64,000 bases of DNA from an uncultured Croceitalea sp. (GCA_947499565.1 CANMOV010000002.1:682001-746000), one strand, 5' to 3'. Counted from the first letter of the stretch, positions 16,292 through 25,072 are shown. Program-made: numbers and translations. The notes: generated by a model not told the origin, from the letters alone.

Positions 16292-17882
16292 TAAAGAGGT
16301 ACAACTTTTAAAAAAGGCTTTAGAGAGGCAAAAGAAAGCCCGAAAACAAGCAGAAAGAATATTAGAAACAAAGTCCAAAGAACTTTATGATGTTACCTAT
16401 CATCTAAAGCAAGCTAACAACAAACTTGAAGGTTTATTAAATGTGAAAACTTCTTCATTTGAAGGAGCTTTTATCAATATTATAGACCCATATATTGTTA
16501 TGGATTTGGAGTTCAATGTTATTAATATGAATGTTTCCGCTAAAGAATTTTTGGGTTATGATCATACAAAGGAAGATATAAATCTTTCCAAGTTGGTGCA
16601 TAAAGACTACATTAACTATACTGCTGAATCCATTAAAGTATTAATGGAGGTTGGTATTTTAAAGAATTATCGGTCAAAAATTGTTCTAAAGGATGGTACA
16701 GAAAAATTTGTGGAAATAAATAGCAGTATCATTTATGACAAATCCAAAAAACCAATTGCCGCTCAGGGGATAATAAGAGATATTAGTCAAGAAAATGAAA
16801 TAAAACAGCTGTTAGCGGAACAAAGAAAGCAGTTAGATATTATTGTTCAAAATTCACCTTTGGGTATTGCATTAACGATTAACTCAAAAATCATCAAGGC
16901 AAACCCAGCTTTTTCTTTATTATTAGGCTATTCCAATACAGAGTTAAAATCTCTTGAAATCATAGATCTATTTAAAAACAAGCAAGATGTTACCTCATTA
17001 GAATTTGTTCGAACATTAAAGTCAAAAGAAACAGATAATTTTTCAACAATAAATAATTTTTCAAAGAAAAATGGAAAATCAATATTAGCTAAAACTAATA
17101 TTAGTACAGTTAGAGATAATCGTGGCGAGGTTGAATTTCAAGTAGCTATAATTGAAGATATTACTCAGCAAAAAATATTAGAATTACAAAAAGAGGAGTT
17201 GCTAAAGGATTTGGAGAATAGCAATCAAGAACTTCAAGAGTATGCACATATTGTTTCTCATGATTTAAAATCACCTTTAAGAAGTATCAGTGCTATTACT
17301 AGCTGGATTAAAGAAGATTATTATGAAATGTTAGATGATAATGGCAAGAATAATTTGAGTTTATTACAGGATAAAGTTGAATCCATGGATAAATTAATCT
17401 CCGGGATTTTAGAATATTCAACTGCAAATAGTTCAGATTTAAAAAACACGAAAGTTGATCTAAACAAGATAGTTGAGGAAATTAAGGAAAGTATTTATAT
17501 CCCAAAAAATGTGGAAGTAATAATTCCAAAGTCATTACCTACAATTAAAGCAGATGGTACAAAAATGTACCAGTTGTTTCAAAATATAATTGGAAATGCA
17601 GTAGTGCATATTGATAAAAAGAATGGCTTAGTTGAAGTCATTTTTAAAGAGACTGAAGATTTTTGGCAGTTTTCAATTAAAGATAATGGCGTTGGAATAG
17701 CTGAAAAGTATCATAAAAAAATATTTGAAATTTTTCAATCAGTTGGAGAAAAAGAGAGATCCACTGGGATAGGTCTATCAATTGTTAAGAAAATTGTTGA
17801 TCGTTATGATGGAAAGGTTTGGGTGGATAGTAAGATTGGTGCAGGCACCAATTTTCATTTTACCTTAAAGAAATTAATCTAG
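16284..17882 (+). CDS. Soluble PAS-PAS sensor histidine kinase, probable H-NOX partner
   Basis: A 532-residue protein starting at the ATG at 16284; the in-frame TTG three codons earlier is less likely. Order: a charged coiled coil (about 1-50), a PAS domain (about 60-170), a second PAS domain (about 185-300), then HisKA with phosphoacceptor H326 in HIVSHDLKSPLR and a HATPase domain with N-box QNIIGNAVVHI, G1 DNGVGIA and G2 STGIGLSIV. No membrane helix is seen, so it is cytoplasmic, as expected of a kinase regulated by a soluble sensor. It overlaps the H-NOX gene by 8 bases and is 12 bases from the FIST gene. Confidence 0.9.
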   Translation: MDSKEVQLLKKALERQKKARKQAERILETKSKELYDVTYHLKQANNKLEGLLNVKTSSFEGAFINIIDPYIVMDLEFNVINMNVSAKEFLGYDHTKEDINLSKLVHKDYINYTAESIKVLMEVGILKNYRSKIVLKDGTEKFVEINSSIIYDKSKKPIAAQGIIRDISQENEIKQLLAEQRKQLDIIVQNSPLGIALTINSKIIKANPAFSLLLGYSNTELKSLEIIDLFKNKQDVTSLEFVRTLKSKETDNFSTINNFSKKNGKSILAKTNISTVRDNRGEVEFQVAIIEDITQQKILELQKEELLKDLENSNQELQEYAHIVSHDLKSPLRSISAITSWIKEDYYEMLDDNGKNNLSLLQDKVESMDKLISGILEYSTANSSDLKNTKVDLNKIVEEIKESIYIPKNVEVIIPKSLPTIKADGTKMYQLFQNIIGNAVVHIDKKNGLVEVIFKETEDFWQFSIKDNGVGIAEKYHKKIFEIFQSVGEKERSTGIGLSIVKKIVDRYDGKVWVDSKIGAGTNFHFTLKKLI

Positions 17883-17894
17883 AAAGTCGGAAAT

Positions 17895-19028
17895 ATGAAA
17901 TTTATTCAAGCTAAAAAAGAAAACAACTCAGCTTTTGAGTTTACGACACCGGTTTTGGAATTAGATAATCCTTTGGTGCTAGTTTTTGGTAATAGATTTA
18001 TGCTACAGGATAAGAATCTTTATAAAGAAGTAAGAGATTTATTCCCTTCTGGGCATTTAGTTTTTGGAACCACTTCAGGAGAAATATTAGCTGAAAATGT
18101 TTTTGAAAATTCTATTGTAATAACGGCGATTGAATTTGAAAAAAGCAACTTTTTAGTTAAAACTAAGAATGTTTCGGATTTTGATAATGATGATGAAAAA
18201 CTTGGAAAAAAATTAATAGCTGAATTTCCTACAACAGATTTAAGACATGTTTTTATAGTCTCTGAGGGGAGTACGGTTAATGGTAGTGCATTAATTAATG
18301 GTTTAGAGGAAAATAAAAATCAAGGGATAGGTCTTTCCGGGGGATTATGTGGTGACGATGCTAGGTTTGAACTTACTCTTGCTTCTTACAATGCCTCTCC
18401 AAAAGAAGGTGAGATTGTCGCAATTGGTTTTTACGGAGATACTTTGGAAATAACAAGTGCAAATTTTGGAGGTTGGACTGCGTTTGGCCCAGAAAGAGTC
18501 ATAACAAAATCTAAGGATAATATTTTGTACGAACTTGATGGTAAACCAGCTTTAGACCTATATAAAAAGTACTTAGGTGACAAGGCAAAAGAATTGCCAA
18601 AATCTGCATTATTATATCCCTTGAGTGTTAGAACTACTGAAAATGAAGAACCCATTGTAAGGACTATTCTTAATATAGATGAGGAGAGAAACGCAATGAT
18701 TCTGGCTGGTGATGTTCCTATAGGTTCTAAGGTGCAATTAATGATGTCGACAGTAGACGATATTGCCAATGGTGCTAATCACGCCGCAAAATTGGCAGTT
18801 TTAAATAGAAAAGATAAAGCAGAGTTAGCCTTATTAATATCCTGTGTAGGTAGAAAACTTGTTATGGATCAACGAACAGAAGAAGAAGTTGAAGAAGTTA
18901 TCTCTGTTATAGGTGAACATGCTTGTATTTCTGGCTTTTATTCCTACGGAGAAATGGCGCCTTTTGCTGGCCAGGAAGCCTGCAAACTACATAACCAAAC
19001 AATGACTTTAACCTTATTTAGCGAGTAA
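17895..19028 (+). CDS. FIST domain sensor protein (NosP-like)
   Basis: A 377-residue soluble protein made of FIST_N (about 20-215) and FIST_C (about 220-365). FIST_C is shown by the ending ISGFYSYGEMAPF and CKLHNQTMTLTLF, typical of the family. FIST proteins stand next to sensory kinases; a group named NosP binds haem and NO and controls its kinase. Here it sits between two soluble histidine kinases and just after an H-NOX/kinase pair, which supports a NosP role, but haem binding is not proved by the sequence. Its stop shares a base with the start of the second kinase. Confidence 0.88.
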   Translation: MKFIQAKKENNSAFEFTTPVLELDNPLVLVFGNRFMLQDKNLYKEVRDLFPSGHLVFGTTSGEILAENVFENSIVITAIEFEKSNFLVKTKNVSDFDNDDEKLGKKLIAEFPTTDLRHVFIVSEGSTVNGSALINGLEENKNQGIGLSGGLCGDDARFELTLASYNASPKEGEIVAIGFYGDTLEITSANFGGWTAFGPERVITKSKDNILYELDGKPALDLYKKYLGDKAKELPKSALLYPLSVRTTENEEPIVRTILNIDEERNAMILAGDVPIGSKVQLMMSTVDDIANGANHAAKLAVLNRKDKAELALLISCVGRKLVMDQRTEEEVEEVISVIGEHACISGFYSYGEMAPFAGQEACKLHNQTMTLTLFSE

Positions 19029-20092
19029 TGCATTCTTTACTAAAAAGACAATTAAAAAAGTATTTGCCACGGCATCTTAAGGATGAGCGTGGAATAGATG
19101 TTTTTTTAGATACTATTAGTAATTCCTATAACAATTATGATGAAAAACTGCATATGTTGCAGCGGGCTACCGCGATTAGTTCAGAAGAGTTGTTTATTGC
19201 AAATAGAGCAATAGAGAAGGAAGCAACAAGACAAAAACAGATTTTGGATAGTTTGGAAGAAGCTATAACTAGTCTAAAATCCAATTTAAAGCAAGAGAGC
19301 GATTTTGAATATGATTTAAAGGATGAGTTTGATGCCAGTAAGTTGGCAAAGCATATTACTGGTCTTGCAAATAAAGTTGCAGATATGGCCAGCGAAAAGA
19401 ATGTCCTTTTAAAGAACCTAGAAACGCAAAACGATTCTCTTAATAACTATGCGCATATTGTATCTCATGATTTAAAGTCTCCTATAAGGAATATAAATGC
19501 TTTAATGACTTGGATAATGGAAGATGAAAAAGAAAAATTTTCCGCTATCAGTAAGAATAATGCCATGCTAATATTAGAGAATCTTGAGAAAATGGATAAG
19601 CTAATAAATGGTATTTTAAGACATGCTACAATAGATTCCACAGAAGAGCACAAAACTACCTTTGAGTTACGCGATATGCTACAAGAAATAGAGAAAACTA
19701 TTTATGTTCCAGATAATGTTACTATAAGATATGGAATTAACCTTCCTAAAATAACGATTGAGAGAAATAAGTTGGAGCAAATGTTTATGAATTTAATCCT
19801 TAATGCGATTACTGCAACAGAGCATCTTAAAGATGGACTTATTGTAATAAAATTCATTAAGAATAAAGATTTTTGGGAATTTAGTATTTCGGATAATGGT
19901 AAAGGTATTCCGTTAGAACACCAAAAAAGCATTTTTAATATGTTTAAAAAATTGGACACTAATAATAGTGCAACCGGCATTGGATTGGCGCTCGTAAAAA
20001 AAATAGTTAATTTCTACAAAGGAAAGATTAACCTTGAAAGTGAGGAGAATAAGGGGACAACATTTAATATTCAACTAAGCAAAGTAGCATAA
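19028..20092 (+). CDS. Soluble histidine kinase, probable FIST partner
   Basis: A 354-residue cytoplasmic kinase with no membrane helix. Residues 1-130 are mostly helical and charged and hold no PAS domain that I can see. HisKA has H147 in HIVSHDLKSPIR, nearly identical to the H-box of the other kinase in this block. The HATPase domain shows LNAITATEHL, DNGKGIPLEHQ and SATGIGLALV. It begins on the last base of the FIST stop and ends on the first base of the Hpt gene, so the FIST-kinase-Hpt genes are one translational unit. Confidence 0.9.
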   Translation: MHSLLKRQLKKYLPRHLKDERGIDVFLDTISNSYNNYDEKLHMLQRATAISSEELFIANRAIEKEATRQKQILDSLEEAITSLKSNLKQESDFEYDLKDEFDASKLAKHITGLANKVADMASEKNVLLKNLETQNDSLNNYAHIVSHDLKSPIRNINALMTWIMEDEKEKFSAISKNNAMLILENLEKMDKLINGILRHATIDSTEEHKTTFELRDMLQEIEKTIYVPDNVTIRYGINLPKITIERNKLEQMFMNLILNAITATEHLKDGLIVIKFIKNKDFWEFSISDNGKGIPLEHQKSIFNMFKKLDTNNSATGIGLALVKKIVNFYKGKINLESEENKGTTFNIQLSKVA

Positions 20093-20409
20093 TGGAACAA
20101 CCAAATTTAAATTACATTAAGGAACTGGCAGGCGGGGATAAAGAGTTTGAATTAAATTTTATCCAAATTCTTAAAAATGAATTACCTGTAGAAGTGGAGC
20201 AATACAGTAATTATATTTTAAATGATGAATTAGAGCTCGCTTCAACCGTGGTACACAAGCTTAAGCATAAGTTTAATATTTTAAGCATGGAGAATGCGTA
20301 TTCTTATGCTGTAAAGTATGAAGAGGAGTTAAAGCAGGGCATAACGGAAATGGACTCAGAATTTAAATTAATTTTAAATCAAGTACTCGAGTACTTAACA
20401 ACTTTATAG
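20092..20409 (+). CDS. Hpt phosphotransfer protein
   Basis: A 105-residue all-helical protein of the length of a free Hpt domain. The phosphorylatable histidine is H55 in TVVHKLKHKFNIL, which follows the H-x-L-K pattern of the family. Hpt proteins pass phosphate from a receiver or kinase to the next receiver. Both kinases encoded here lack a receiver domain, so the free CheY-like protein upstream could be the missing intermediate in a His-Asp-His-Asp relay. The gene overlaps the kinase by one base and is 2 bases from the LytTR regulator. Confidence 0.88.
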   Translation: MEQPNLNYIKELAGGDKEFELNFIQILKNELPVEVEQYSNYILNDELELASTVVHKLKHKFNILSMENAYSYAVKYEEELKQGITEMDSEFKLILNQVLEYLTTL

Positions 20410-20411
20410 CC

Positions 20412-21122
20412 ATGAATTGTATTATTGTTGATGATGAGGCCACAGCAAGAGCCATCGTAGAAAAATTATGTAATCAATTTTCTGAACTAGATCTTATTGA
20501 CCAGTTTGATAATGCAATTGATGCGATTAAGTTTTTAAATCAACATCAAATCGATGTTATTTTTTTAGATATTCATATGCCTGGGTTTTCAGGAATTGAT
20601 TTTGTGCAAACTCTAAAAAACCCACCCAAAATAGTTTTAACTACCTCAGATACAGATTTTGCTATTGCAGCTTATGAGTATGAAGCTATTGTAGATTATT
20701 TGGTAAAGCCAATAAGTGCTGACCGATTCGAAAAATCAATTCAAAAAATAAAAAATACATCAATACATATTCCTGTTGAGTCTAACTTAAACCCTAGAAG
20801 TGATGCTACTAACGGTGATTTGTATATTAATATAGACAGGCGCTTAATTAAACTGAAATTACATGAAATTCTAATAATAGAAGCGCAAGGGGATTATATA
20901 GTAATAAAAACTACAAAAACTAACTACCGAGTACATACTACCTTAAAAAAAATTAAAGAGAAACTTCCTAACAAGACCTTTCTTCAGATTCATAGGTCAT
21001 ACATCATAAACTTTACCAAAATAATTGATATTGAGGATAATAGTGTGCTTATAGAAAAAAGCGTAATTCCTATTAGCCGCTCTAATAGACCAGAATTAAT
21101 GCGCAGACTCAACTTATTATAG
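20412..21122 (+). CDS. LytTR family response regulator
   Basis: A 236-residue protein: an N-terminal receiver (1-120) with phosphoacceptor D53 in IFLDIHMPG and a C-terminal LytTR DNA-binding domain (about 135-235) seen in FLQIHRSYIINFTKI and the closing region ISRSNRPELM. It should bind promoter DNA when phosphorylated and is the output of the block. It is the last gene of the tightly spaced run. Its targets are unknown; no obvious paired direct repeat for LytTR binding was picked out in the adjacent gaps. Confidence 0.92.
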   Translation: MNCIIVDDEATARAIVEKLCNQFSELDLIDQFDNAIDAIKFLNQHQIDVIFLDIHMPGFSGIDFVQTLKNPPKIVLTTSDTDFAIAAYEYEAIVDYLVKPISADRFEKSIQKIKNTSIHIPVESNLNPRSDATNGDLYINIDRRLIKLKLHEILIIEAQGDYIVIKTTKTNYRVHTTLKKIKEKLPNKTFLQIHRSYIINFTKIIDIEDNSVLIEKSVIPISRSNRPELMRRLNLL

Positions 21123-21436
21123 TTTAATTAGGCTATAGTAGTCATTACTGTTTCTCATTCAGTCAAATCTGGATTAAAATAGTACACTTCACTTTGCTTT
21201 ATCCCTGGTATATCAAATTCTTAAAATATAGATTGCCCCGTTCATCGACATAACCACAATAAAGAATAAAATAAACGTTATATAGTAAGATAAATACTAC
21301 AAAATTATAGTAACCTAGGTTTTATGGGAAAATTTAAATTAAAATAATTTCCGCCTATAAAACTACTTTCAATCTATGGTATTGATAGATAGTGCTTAAT
21401 AAAGGTAGTTGTCAACTTCATCTTAATCTTTAAATT
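21123..21436 (+). other. Intergenic gap between LytTR regulator and STAS gene
   Basis: A 314-base AT-rich stretch. Only very short open frames are present on either strand (the longest I read is 15 codons) and no hairpin terminator or RNA gene is clear. It may hold the promoter of the STAS gene, but no good TAnnTTTG box is seen close to that start. Confidence 0.6.
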
Positions 21437-21736
21437 ATGGCATTACAAATTTCAGAAGCAAGAGGAGTGTTTTCTGTATTTGGGAAACTAAATAAAGGAA
21501 ATGCAAAAATTTTAAAAAGGCATATGACTAACTTCCTAAATGCTACCGAAAAGGTGATATTAAATCTGGAACGAGTTGAACAAATAGATGAAATCGCTGC
21601 ACGCACCTTGGAAAGTTTATATAGAAACGCATTGCAGAATAATACGATACTAATTATTCTCGGGAAACAAAATAAGAAAATCGTATCTACTTTGGAAGCC
21701 ACCAACACTGCCTATATATTAAGCCCTAATCGTTGA
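21437..21736 (+). CDS. STAS domain protein (anti-sigma factor antagonist-like)
   Basis: A 99-residue protein with a STAS-like fold: an N-terminal strand pair ISEARGVFSVFGKL, a helix, VILNLERVEQIDEIAARTL and ILIILGKQNKKI. STAS proteins bind anti-sigma factors or signalling partners, often under control of phosphorylation. The usual conserved Ser/Thr after the central Asp is replaced by E-I-A here, so control by phosphorylation is uncertain. It is 314 bases after the LytTR gene on the same strand and may be a separate transcript; a link to the NO-type signalling block is only positional. Confidence 0.7.
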   Translation: MALQISEARGVFSVFGKLNKGNAKILKRHMTNFLNATEKVILNLERVEQIDEIAARTLESLYRNALQNNTILIILGKQNKKIVSTLEATNTAYILSPNR

Positions 21737-21776
21737 TTTACAGTACCTTATTTAGGCATAAGATTGTTTCTATAAC

Positions 21777-21803
21777 AAAGCATTGATGCAGTATGCTTTT
21801 TTA
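21777..21803 (+). terminator. Rho-independent terminator after STAS gene
   Basis: A 7-base stem aaagcat (21777-21783) and atgcttt (21793-21799) with a 9-base loop, followed by a run of T. It lies between the STAS gene and the convergent ypdA gene. Confidence 0.55.
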
Positions 21804-21836
21804 TTCCAACTTTATTATAGCCAAATATAGCTATGC

Positions 21837-22799
21837 TTATTGTTCAAGGATTGCCTCTATTATTAAAGGGGCGTGAATTCTTGAGTTTTCAATAAACCAT
21901 TTATGAGTTTCCATCCCGCCACAGATAACCCCTGCAAGATATAGGCCTTTAATATTTGATTCCATGGTATCAGGATTGTAAGTTGGTAACAATTTATTAT
22001 CCTTCGAAAGTTTAATTCCTAGTTTTTTTAGAAAGTCAAAATTGGGCATATATCCGGTTAAAGCAAGTACAAAATCATTCTCCAGTGTGACTTTACCTTC
22101 ATCAGTTTCAATATCAATTTCCGTTTCCCTAATTTCTTTAACTGTAGCATTATAGTAAGCCTTAATACTACCTTCTTTAATCCTATTAATAATATCCGGG
22201 CGTACCCAATATTTTACACGTTGCCCTACCTCTGGACCACGAATGATTAGTGTAACTTCCGCGCCTTTACGATAACATTCCAAAGCCGCATCAATAGCAG
22301 AATTACTCGCCCCAACTATAGCAAGTTTTTGACTGGCATAAAAGTGAGGGTCATTGTAATAATGCGATACTTTATGTAAATCTTCCCCCGGAACATTAAT
22401 TTTATTGGGCAAGTCATAAAAACCTGTAGCTAAGATAATATTCGACCCAACATAGCTAGATTTGGAAGTTTTTACAGTGAATTTAGCATCTTGCTTTTTC
22501 ACTTTCTCAACACGTTCAAATAAGTTTATTTTTAACTCGTTCGAAGTTACGATTCTCCTATAGTATTCTAATGCTTCATTGCGTCTAGGTTTTGCTTCGT
22601 TGCTTATGAAAGGAATACCATCTATTTCCAATTTTTCGGAAGAAGAGAAAAATTGCATGTTTACTGGGTAATTAAACAATGAGTTTACAATGGGGCCTTT
22701 TTCAAGAATTAAATATGATAAGCCTTGTTTTTTAGCTTCTAATCCACAAGCAATACCAATAGGTCCACCACCAATAATAACGACATCAAAAAGCTCCAT
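21837..22799 (-). CDS. ypdA: YpdA family bacillithiol disulfide reductase
   Basis: A 320-residue FAD/NADPH enzyme of usual length. The FAD site is VVIIGGGPIGIACGLEA at the N-terminus, the second dinucleotide site is AIVGASNSAIDAALE, and the middle motif is ILATGFYDLPNKINVPGE. This pattern marks YpdA, which reduces oxidised bacillithiol with NADPH; it has no CxxC redox motif as thioredoxin reductase would. It lies directly after rpe with a one-base overlap between the rpe stop and the ypdA start. It suggests the organism uses bacillithiol or a related thiol. Confidence 0.9.
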   Translation of the reverse strand: MELFDVVIIGGGPIGIACGLEAKKQGLSYLILEKGPIVNSLFNYPVNMQFFSSSEKLEIDGIPFISNEAKPRRNEALEYYRRIVTSNELKINLFERVEKVKKQDAKFTVKTSKSSYVGSNIILATGFYDLPNKINVPGEDLHKVSHYYNDPHFYASQKLAIVGASNSAIDAALECYRKGAEVTLIIRGPEVGQRVKYWVRPDIINRIKEGSIKAYYNATVKEIRETEIDIETDEGKVTLENDFVLALTGYMPNFDFLKKLGIKLSKDNKLLPTYNPDTMESNIKGLYLAGVICGGMETHKWFIENSRIHAPLIIEAILEQ

Positions 22800-23455
22800 T
22801 AGCGAATTACTTCTTTGAGATTCTTAATGGTTTCAGTAGGGTTTTCACTTTTAAAAACAAAACTACCTGCGACTAAAACATCAGCACCAGCATCAACTAA
22901 TTGTTTAGCATTATTTGCGTTAACACCGCCATCAATTTCAATTAAAGTAGCGGTACTTTTTTTATGTATTAGTTTTTTTAAATCAGCAACTTTTTGAAAC
23001 GTATTTTCTATAAATGATTGTCCCCCAAAACCTGGATTTACGCTCATTAAACAAACCAAATCAATATCTTGGATAGTATCTTCTAGTAAACGGACCGAAG
23101 TATGAGGGTTAAGTGCTACTCCAGCTTTCATACCAGCATCTTTAATAGCTTGTAATGTACGGTGAAGATGCTTACATGCCTCGTAATGTACGGTTAATAC
23201 GTCTGCTCCCAGCTCTGCAAAGGTAGTAATGTATCTATCTGGATCTACAATCATTAAATGTACATCCAAAGGTTTAGTTGCATGGTTTTTAATAGATTTC
23301 ACCACTGGCATTCCGTAGGAAATGTTTGGTACAAAAACGCCATCCATTACGTCAATATGGTGCCAGTCAGCATCACTTTTATTGACCATTTCTACATCTC
23401 GTTGTAGATTTCCAAAATCAGCTGCTAGTAAAGAAGGTGCTATTTTTTTGCTCAT
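22799..23455 (-). CDS. rpe: Ribulose-phosphate 3-epimerase
   Basis: A 218-residue TIM-barrel enzyme of normal length. It shows APSLLAADFGNL, WHHIDVMDGVFVPN, VHLMIVDPDRY, VNPGFGGQSFI and LIEIDGGVN, all family hallmarks with the metal-binding His and Asp residues. It interconverts ribulose 5-phosphate and xylulose 5-phosphate in the pentose phosphate pathway. It is the first gene of a two-gene set with ypdA. A -7 box lies about 20 bases upstream. Confidence 0.96.
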   Translation of the reverse strand: MSKKIAPSLLAADFGNLQRDVEMVNKSDADWHHIDVMDGVFVPNISYGMPVVKSIKNHATKPLDVHLMIVDPDRYITTFAELGADVLTVHYEACKHLHRTLQAIKDAGMKAGVALNPHTSVRLLEDTIQDIDLVCLMSVNPGFGGQSFIENTFQKVADLKKLIHKKSTATLIEIDGGVNANNAKQLVDAGADVLVAGSFVFKSENPTETIKNLKEVIR

Positions 23456-23472
23456 TATCGCTTTGTATAGTG

Positions 23473-23480
23473 CAAAAATA
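23473..23480 (-). promoter_or_regulatory. -7 promoter box of rpe
   Basis: On the minus strand the sequence is TATTTTTG, a full match to the Bacteroidota -7 pattern TAnnTTTG. It is 17 bases upstream of the rpe ATG. No clear -33 TTTG at the right distance. Confidence 0.5.
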
Positions 23481-23513
23481 AGGAAATGGTTTTTGGCTTG
23501 TTTACCAATTTAA

Positions 23514-24296
23514 TTAATCTATAAATGCAGATTTGGAAAGAACAATAGGGTCACATCGCAATATCTGGCTGCTACACATTTTACATTGGTTATTTTCATT
23601 TAATTCACTTAGCGCCTTAAGTGTTGAAGGTTTGGGTAAATTATACTCGTCTGCTTTGCCATAATCTACTATATAGCCCATATCCTCAAAAGCGGCTATG
23701 GATAAGCGACTTATTGGATTTATGCCATTATCTATAAAACCAGTCATTAATTCATTGGCAAAAATTAATTCTCTCCAATGTCCATCACGAGTACCTTCAC
23801 CACCTGTATTTGCTAACGGAACGCTGGTTAAGTTTTGATCATTAGCTAGCAGCTGATATTCATTTAAACTATTTGACCCATTAAAAGTTGGATTTCCTGT
23901 GCCTGAGCCCGAAATTAAATTCAAAAATCGGGATGACCAGAGTGTGCCAAAACCTAAAACATGTCCCATTTCATGAATGATAACATCCTTTAAGCTCATT
24001 TCTGCTTCTAATCGAGCTAAATCTGAGGTGTCAAATTGCATGATTCCAGTAGCAGGTAAAAAACTACCTGCTCTAAGTTGGGTTGGTCCTGCCTGACCTA
24101 GAATACCCAAAGCACCATCTATATTAACGGCTTGGGCATCAATACGGACATTTTCTATAATTTCTCCATTTGGCAACTGAACTCTTGGTAAATCTCCGAT
24201 AATTAATTCTGACCACCTAGCACTAGCCTTAGCGAAAGTTATTTCTTGGCTAGGAGTTAGACCACCTAAAAATCGAATTTCAATTGTAAAGCTCAT
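23514..24296 (-). CDS. Leishmanolysin-like (M8) metalloprotease
   Basis: A 260-residue protein whose middle carries VIIHEMGHVLGFGTLW, an HExxHxxGxxH-like metzincin helix, and later GHWRELIFANELMTGFI, which supplies a further histidine and the Met-turn as in leishmanolysin-like proteins. It starts directly with MSFTIEIRFLGGLTPSQ, with no signal peptide, although relatives are mostly exported. The C-terminus has CKMCSSQILRCD, a cysteine cluster of unknown role. It is separated from rpe by 58 bases and points the same way as trmL upstream. Function likely proteolytic, location uncertain. Confidence 0.75.
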   Translation of the reverse strand: MSFTIEIRFLGGLTPSQEITFAKASARWSELIIGDLPRVQLPNGEIIENVRIDAQAVNIDGALGILGQAGPTQLRAGSFLPATGIMQFDTSDLARLEAEMSLKDVIIHEMGHVLGFGTLWSSRFLNLISGSGTGNPTFNGSNSLNEYQLLANDQNLTSVPLANTGGEGTRDGHWRELIFANELMTGFIDNGINPISRLSIAAFEDMGYIVDYGKADEYNLPKPSTLKALSELNENNQCKMCSSQILRCDPIVLSKSAFID

Positions 24297-24391
24297 AATT
24301 AAGCGATTTAAATAAACCGTATTAATTATTTACGAACAAAAGATGCATCTAAGTCGTACAGATTAAAACTTTAACAGAATAGACTTAAGAA

Positions 24392-24850
24392 CTAAATGTT
24401 ATTTATTTGCCGTAATCCTTCATAAACAACAATGCCTACTGCATTAGCTAAGTTTAAGCTACGTATTTTTTGACTATACATGGGGATTTTATATAGCAAC
24501 TCGGAGTTTTCTTGAGTTATTGATGAAGGTAACCCTACAGACTCTTTACCAAATACTAGAAAAAGCTCTTCTTCAAATTTAATATTCCAATGCTTTTTTG
24601 TAGCATGGCTAGTAAAGTATACTAACTTTTTATCGTGATGTTTGGTCATGAATTCATCAACACTTTTATAAGTATGGACAGAAAGATGCTTCCAGTAATC
24701 TAATCCGGCTCTTTTTAAGCGTTTATCATCAATTTCGAACCCAAATGGCTTTACCAAATGAAGCACACAGCCAGATGCTAAACTTAAACGTCCAATGTTT
24801 CCAGTATTCGTAGGAATTTCTGGCTCTATTAAAACAATATTAAAAGCCAT
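24392..24850 (-). CDS. trmL: tRNA (cytidine/uridine(34)-2'-O)-methyltransferase TrmL
   Basis: A 152-residue SPOUT enzyme, the short form typical of TrmL. N-terminal motif EPEIPTNTGNIGRLSLAS, the middle FLVFGKESVGLP and the C-terminal IPMYSQKIRSLNLANAVG form the knotted SAM-binding site. It methylates the ribose at the wobble base of certain leucine tRNAs. It starts immediately after the stop of the VF530 gene, so the two form an operon. Confidence 0.92.
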   Translation of the reverse strand: MAFNIVLIEPEIPTNTGNIGRLSLASGCVLHLVKPFGFEIDDKRLKRAGLDYWKHLSVHTYKSVDEFMTKHHDKKLVYFTSHATKKHWNIKFEEELFLVFGKESVGLPSSITQENSELLYKIPMYSQKIRSLNLANAVGIVVYEGLRQINNI

Positions 24851-25072
24851 TTAACTTTCTTTTGACTTTAGATGTAGGTATAGCTGTTCAACCTTTTCTC
24901 TGGCCCATGGTGTTCTACGAAGAAATTTTAAGCTAGACTTTATAGATGGATTACTTTTAAAACAATTTATGTTTATTTGATTTGCCAAATATTCCCAAGA
25001 ATATGCTTGTGTGAGCTCCTCCATAATATCAACCAGTTTTATACCATGTAAAGGATTATTAGGTTGTTTCAT
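24851..25072 (-). CDS. VF530 family DNA-binding protein (DUF2132)
   Basis: A 73-residue basic protein that matches the VF530 family: [24 protein letters not shown], then [26 protein letters not shown] (quoted here only as positions 9-32 and 38-63 in outline). The family is a small helical bundle proposed to bind DNA. It is the first gene of the pair with trmL. Role unknown. Confidence 0.85.
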   Translation of the reverse strand: MKQPNNPLHGIKLVDIMEELTQAYSWEYLANQININCFKSNPSIKSSLKFLRRTPWAREKVEQLYLHLKSKES

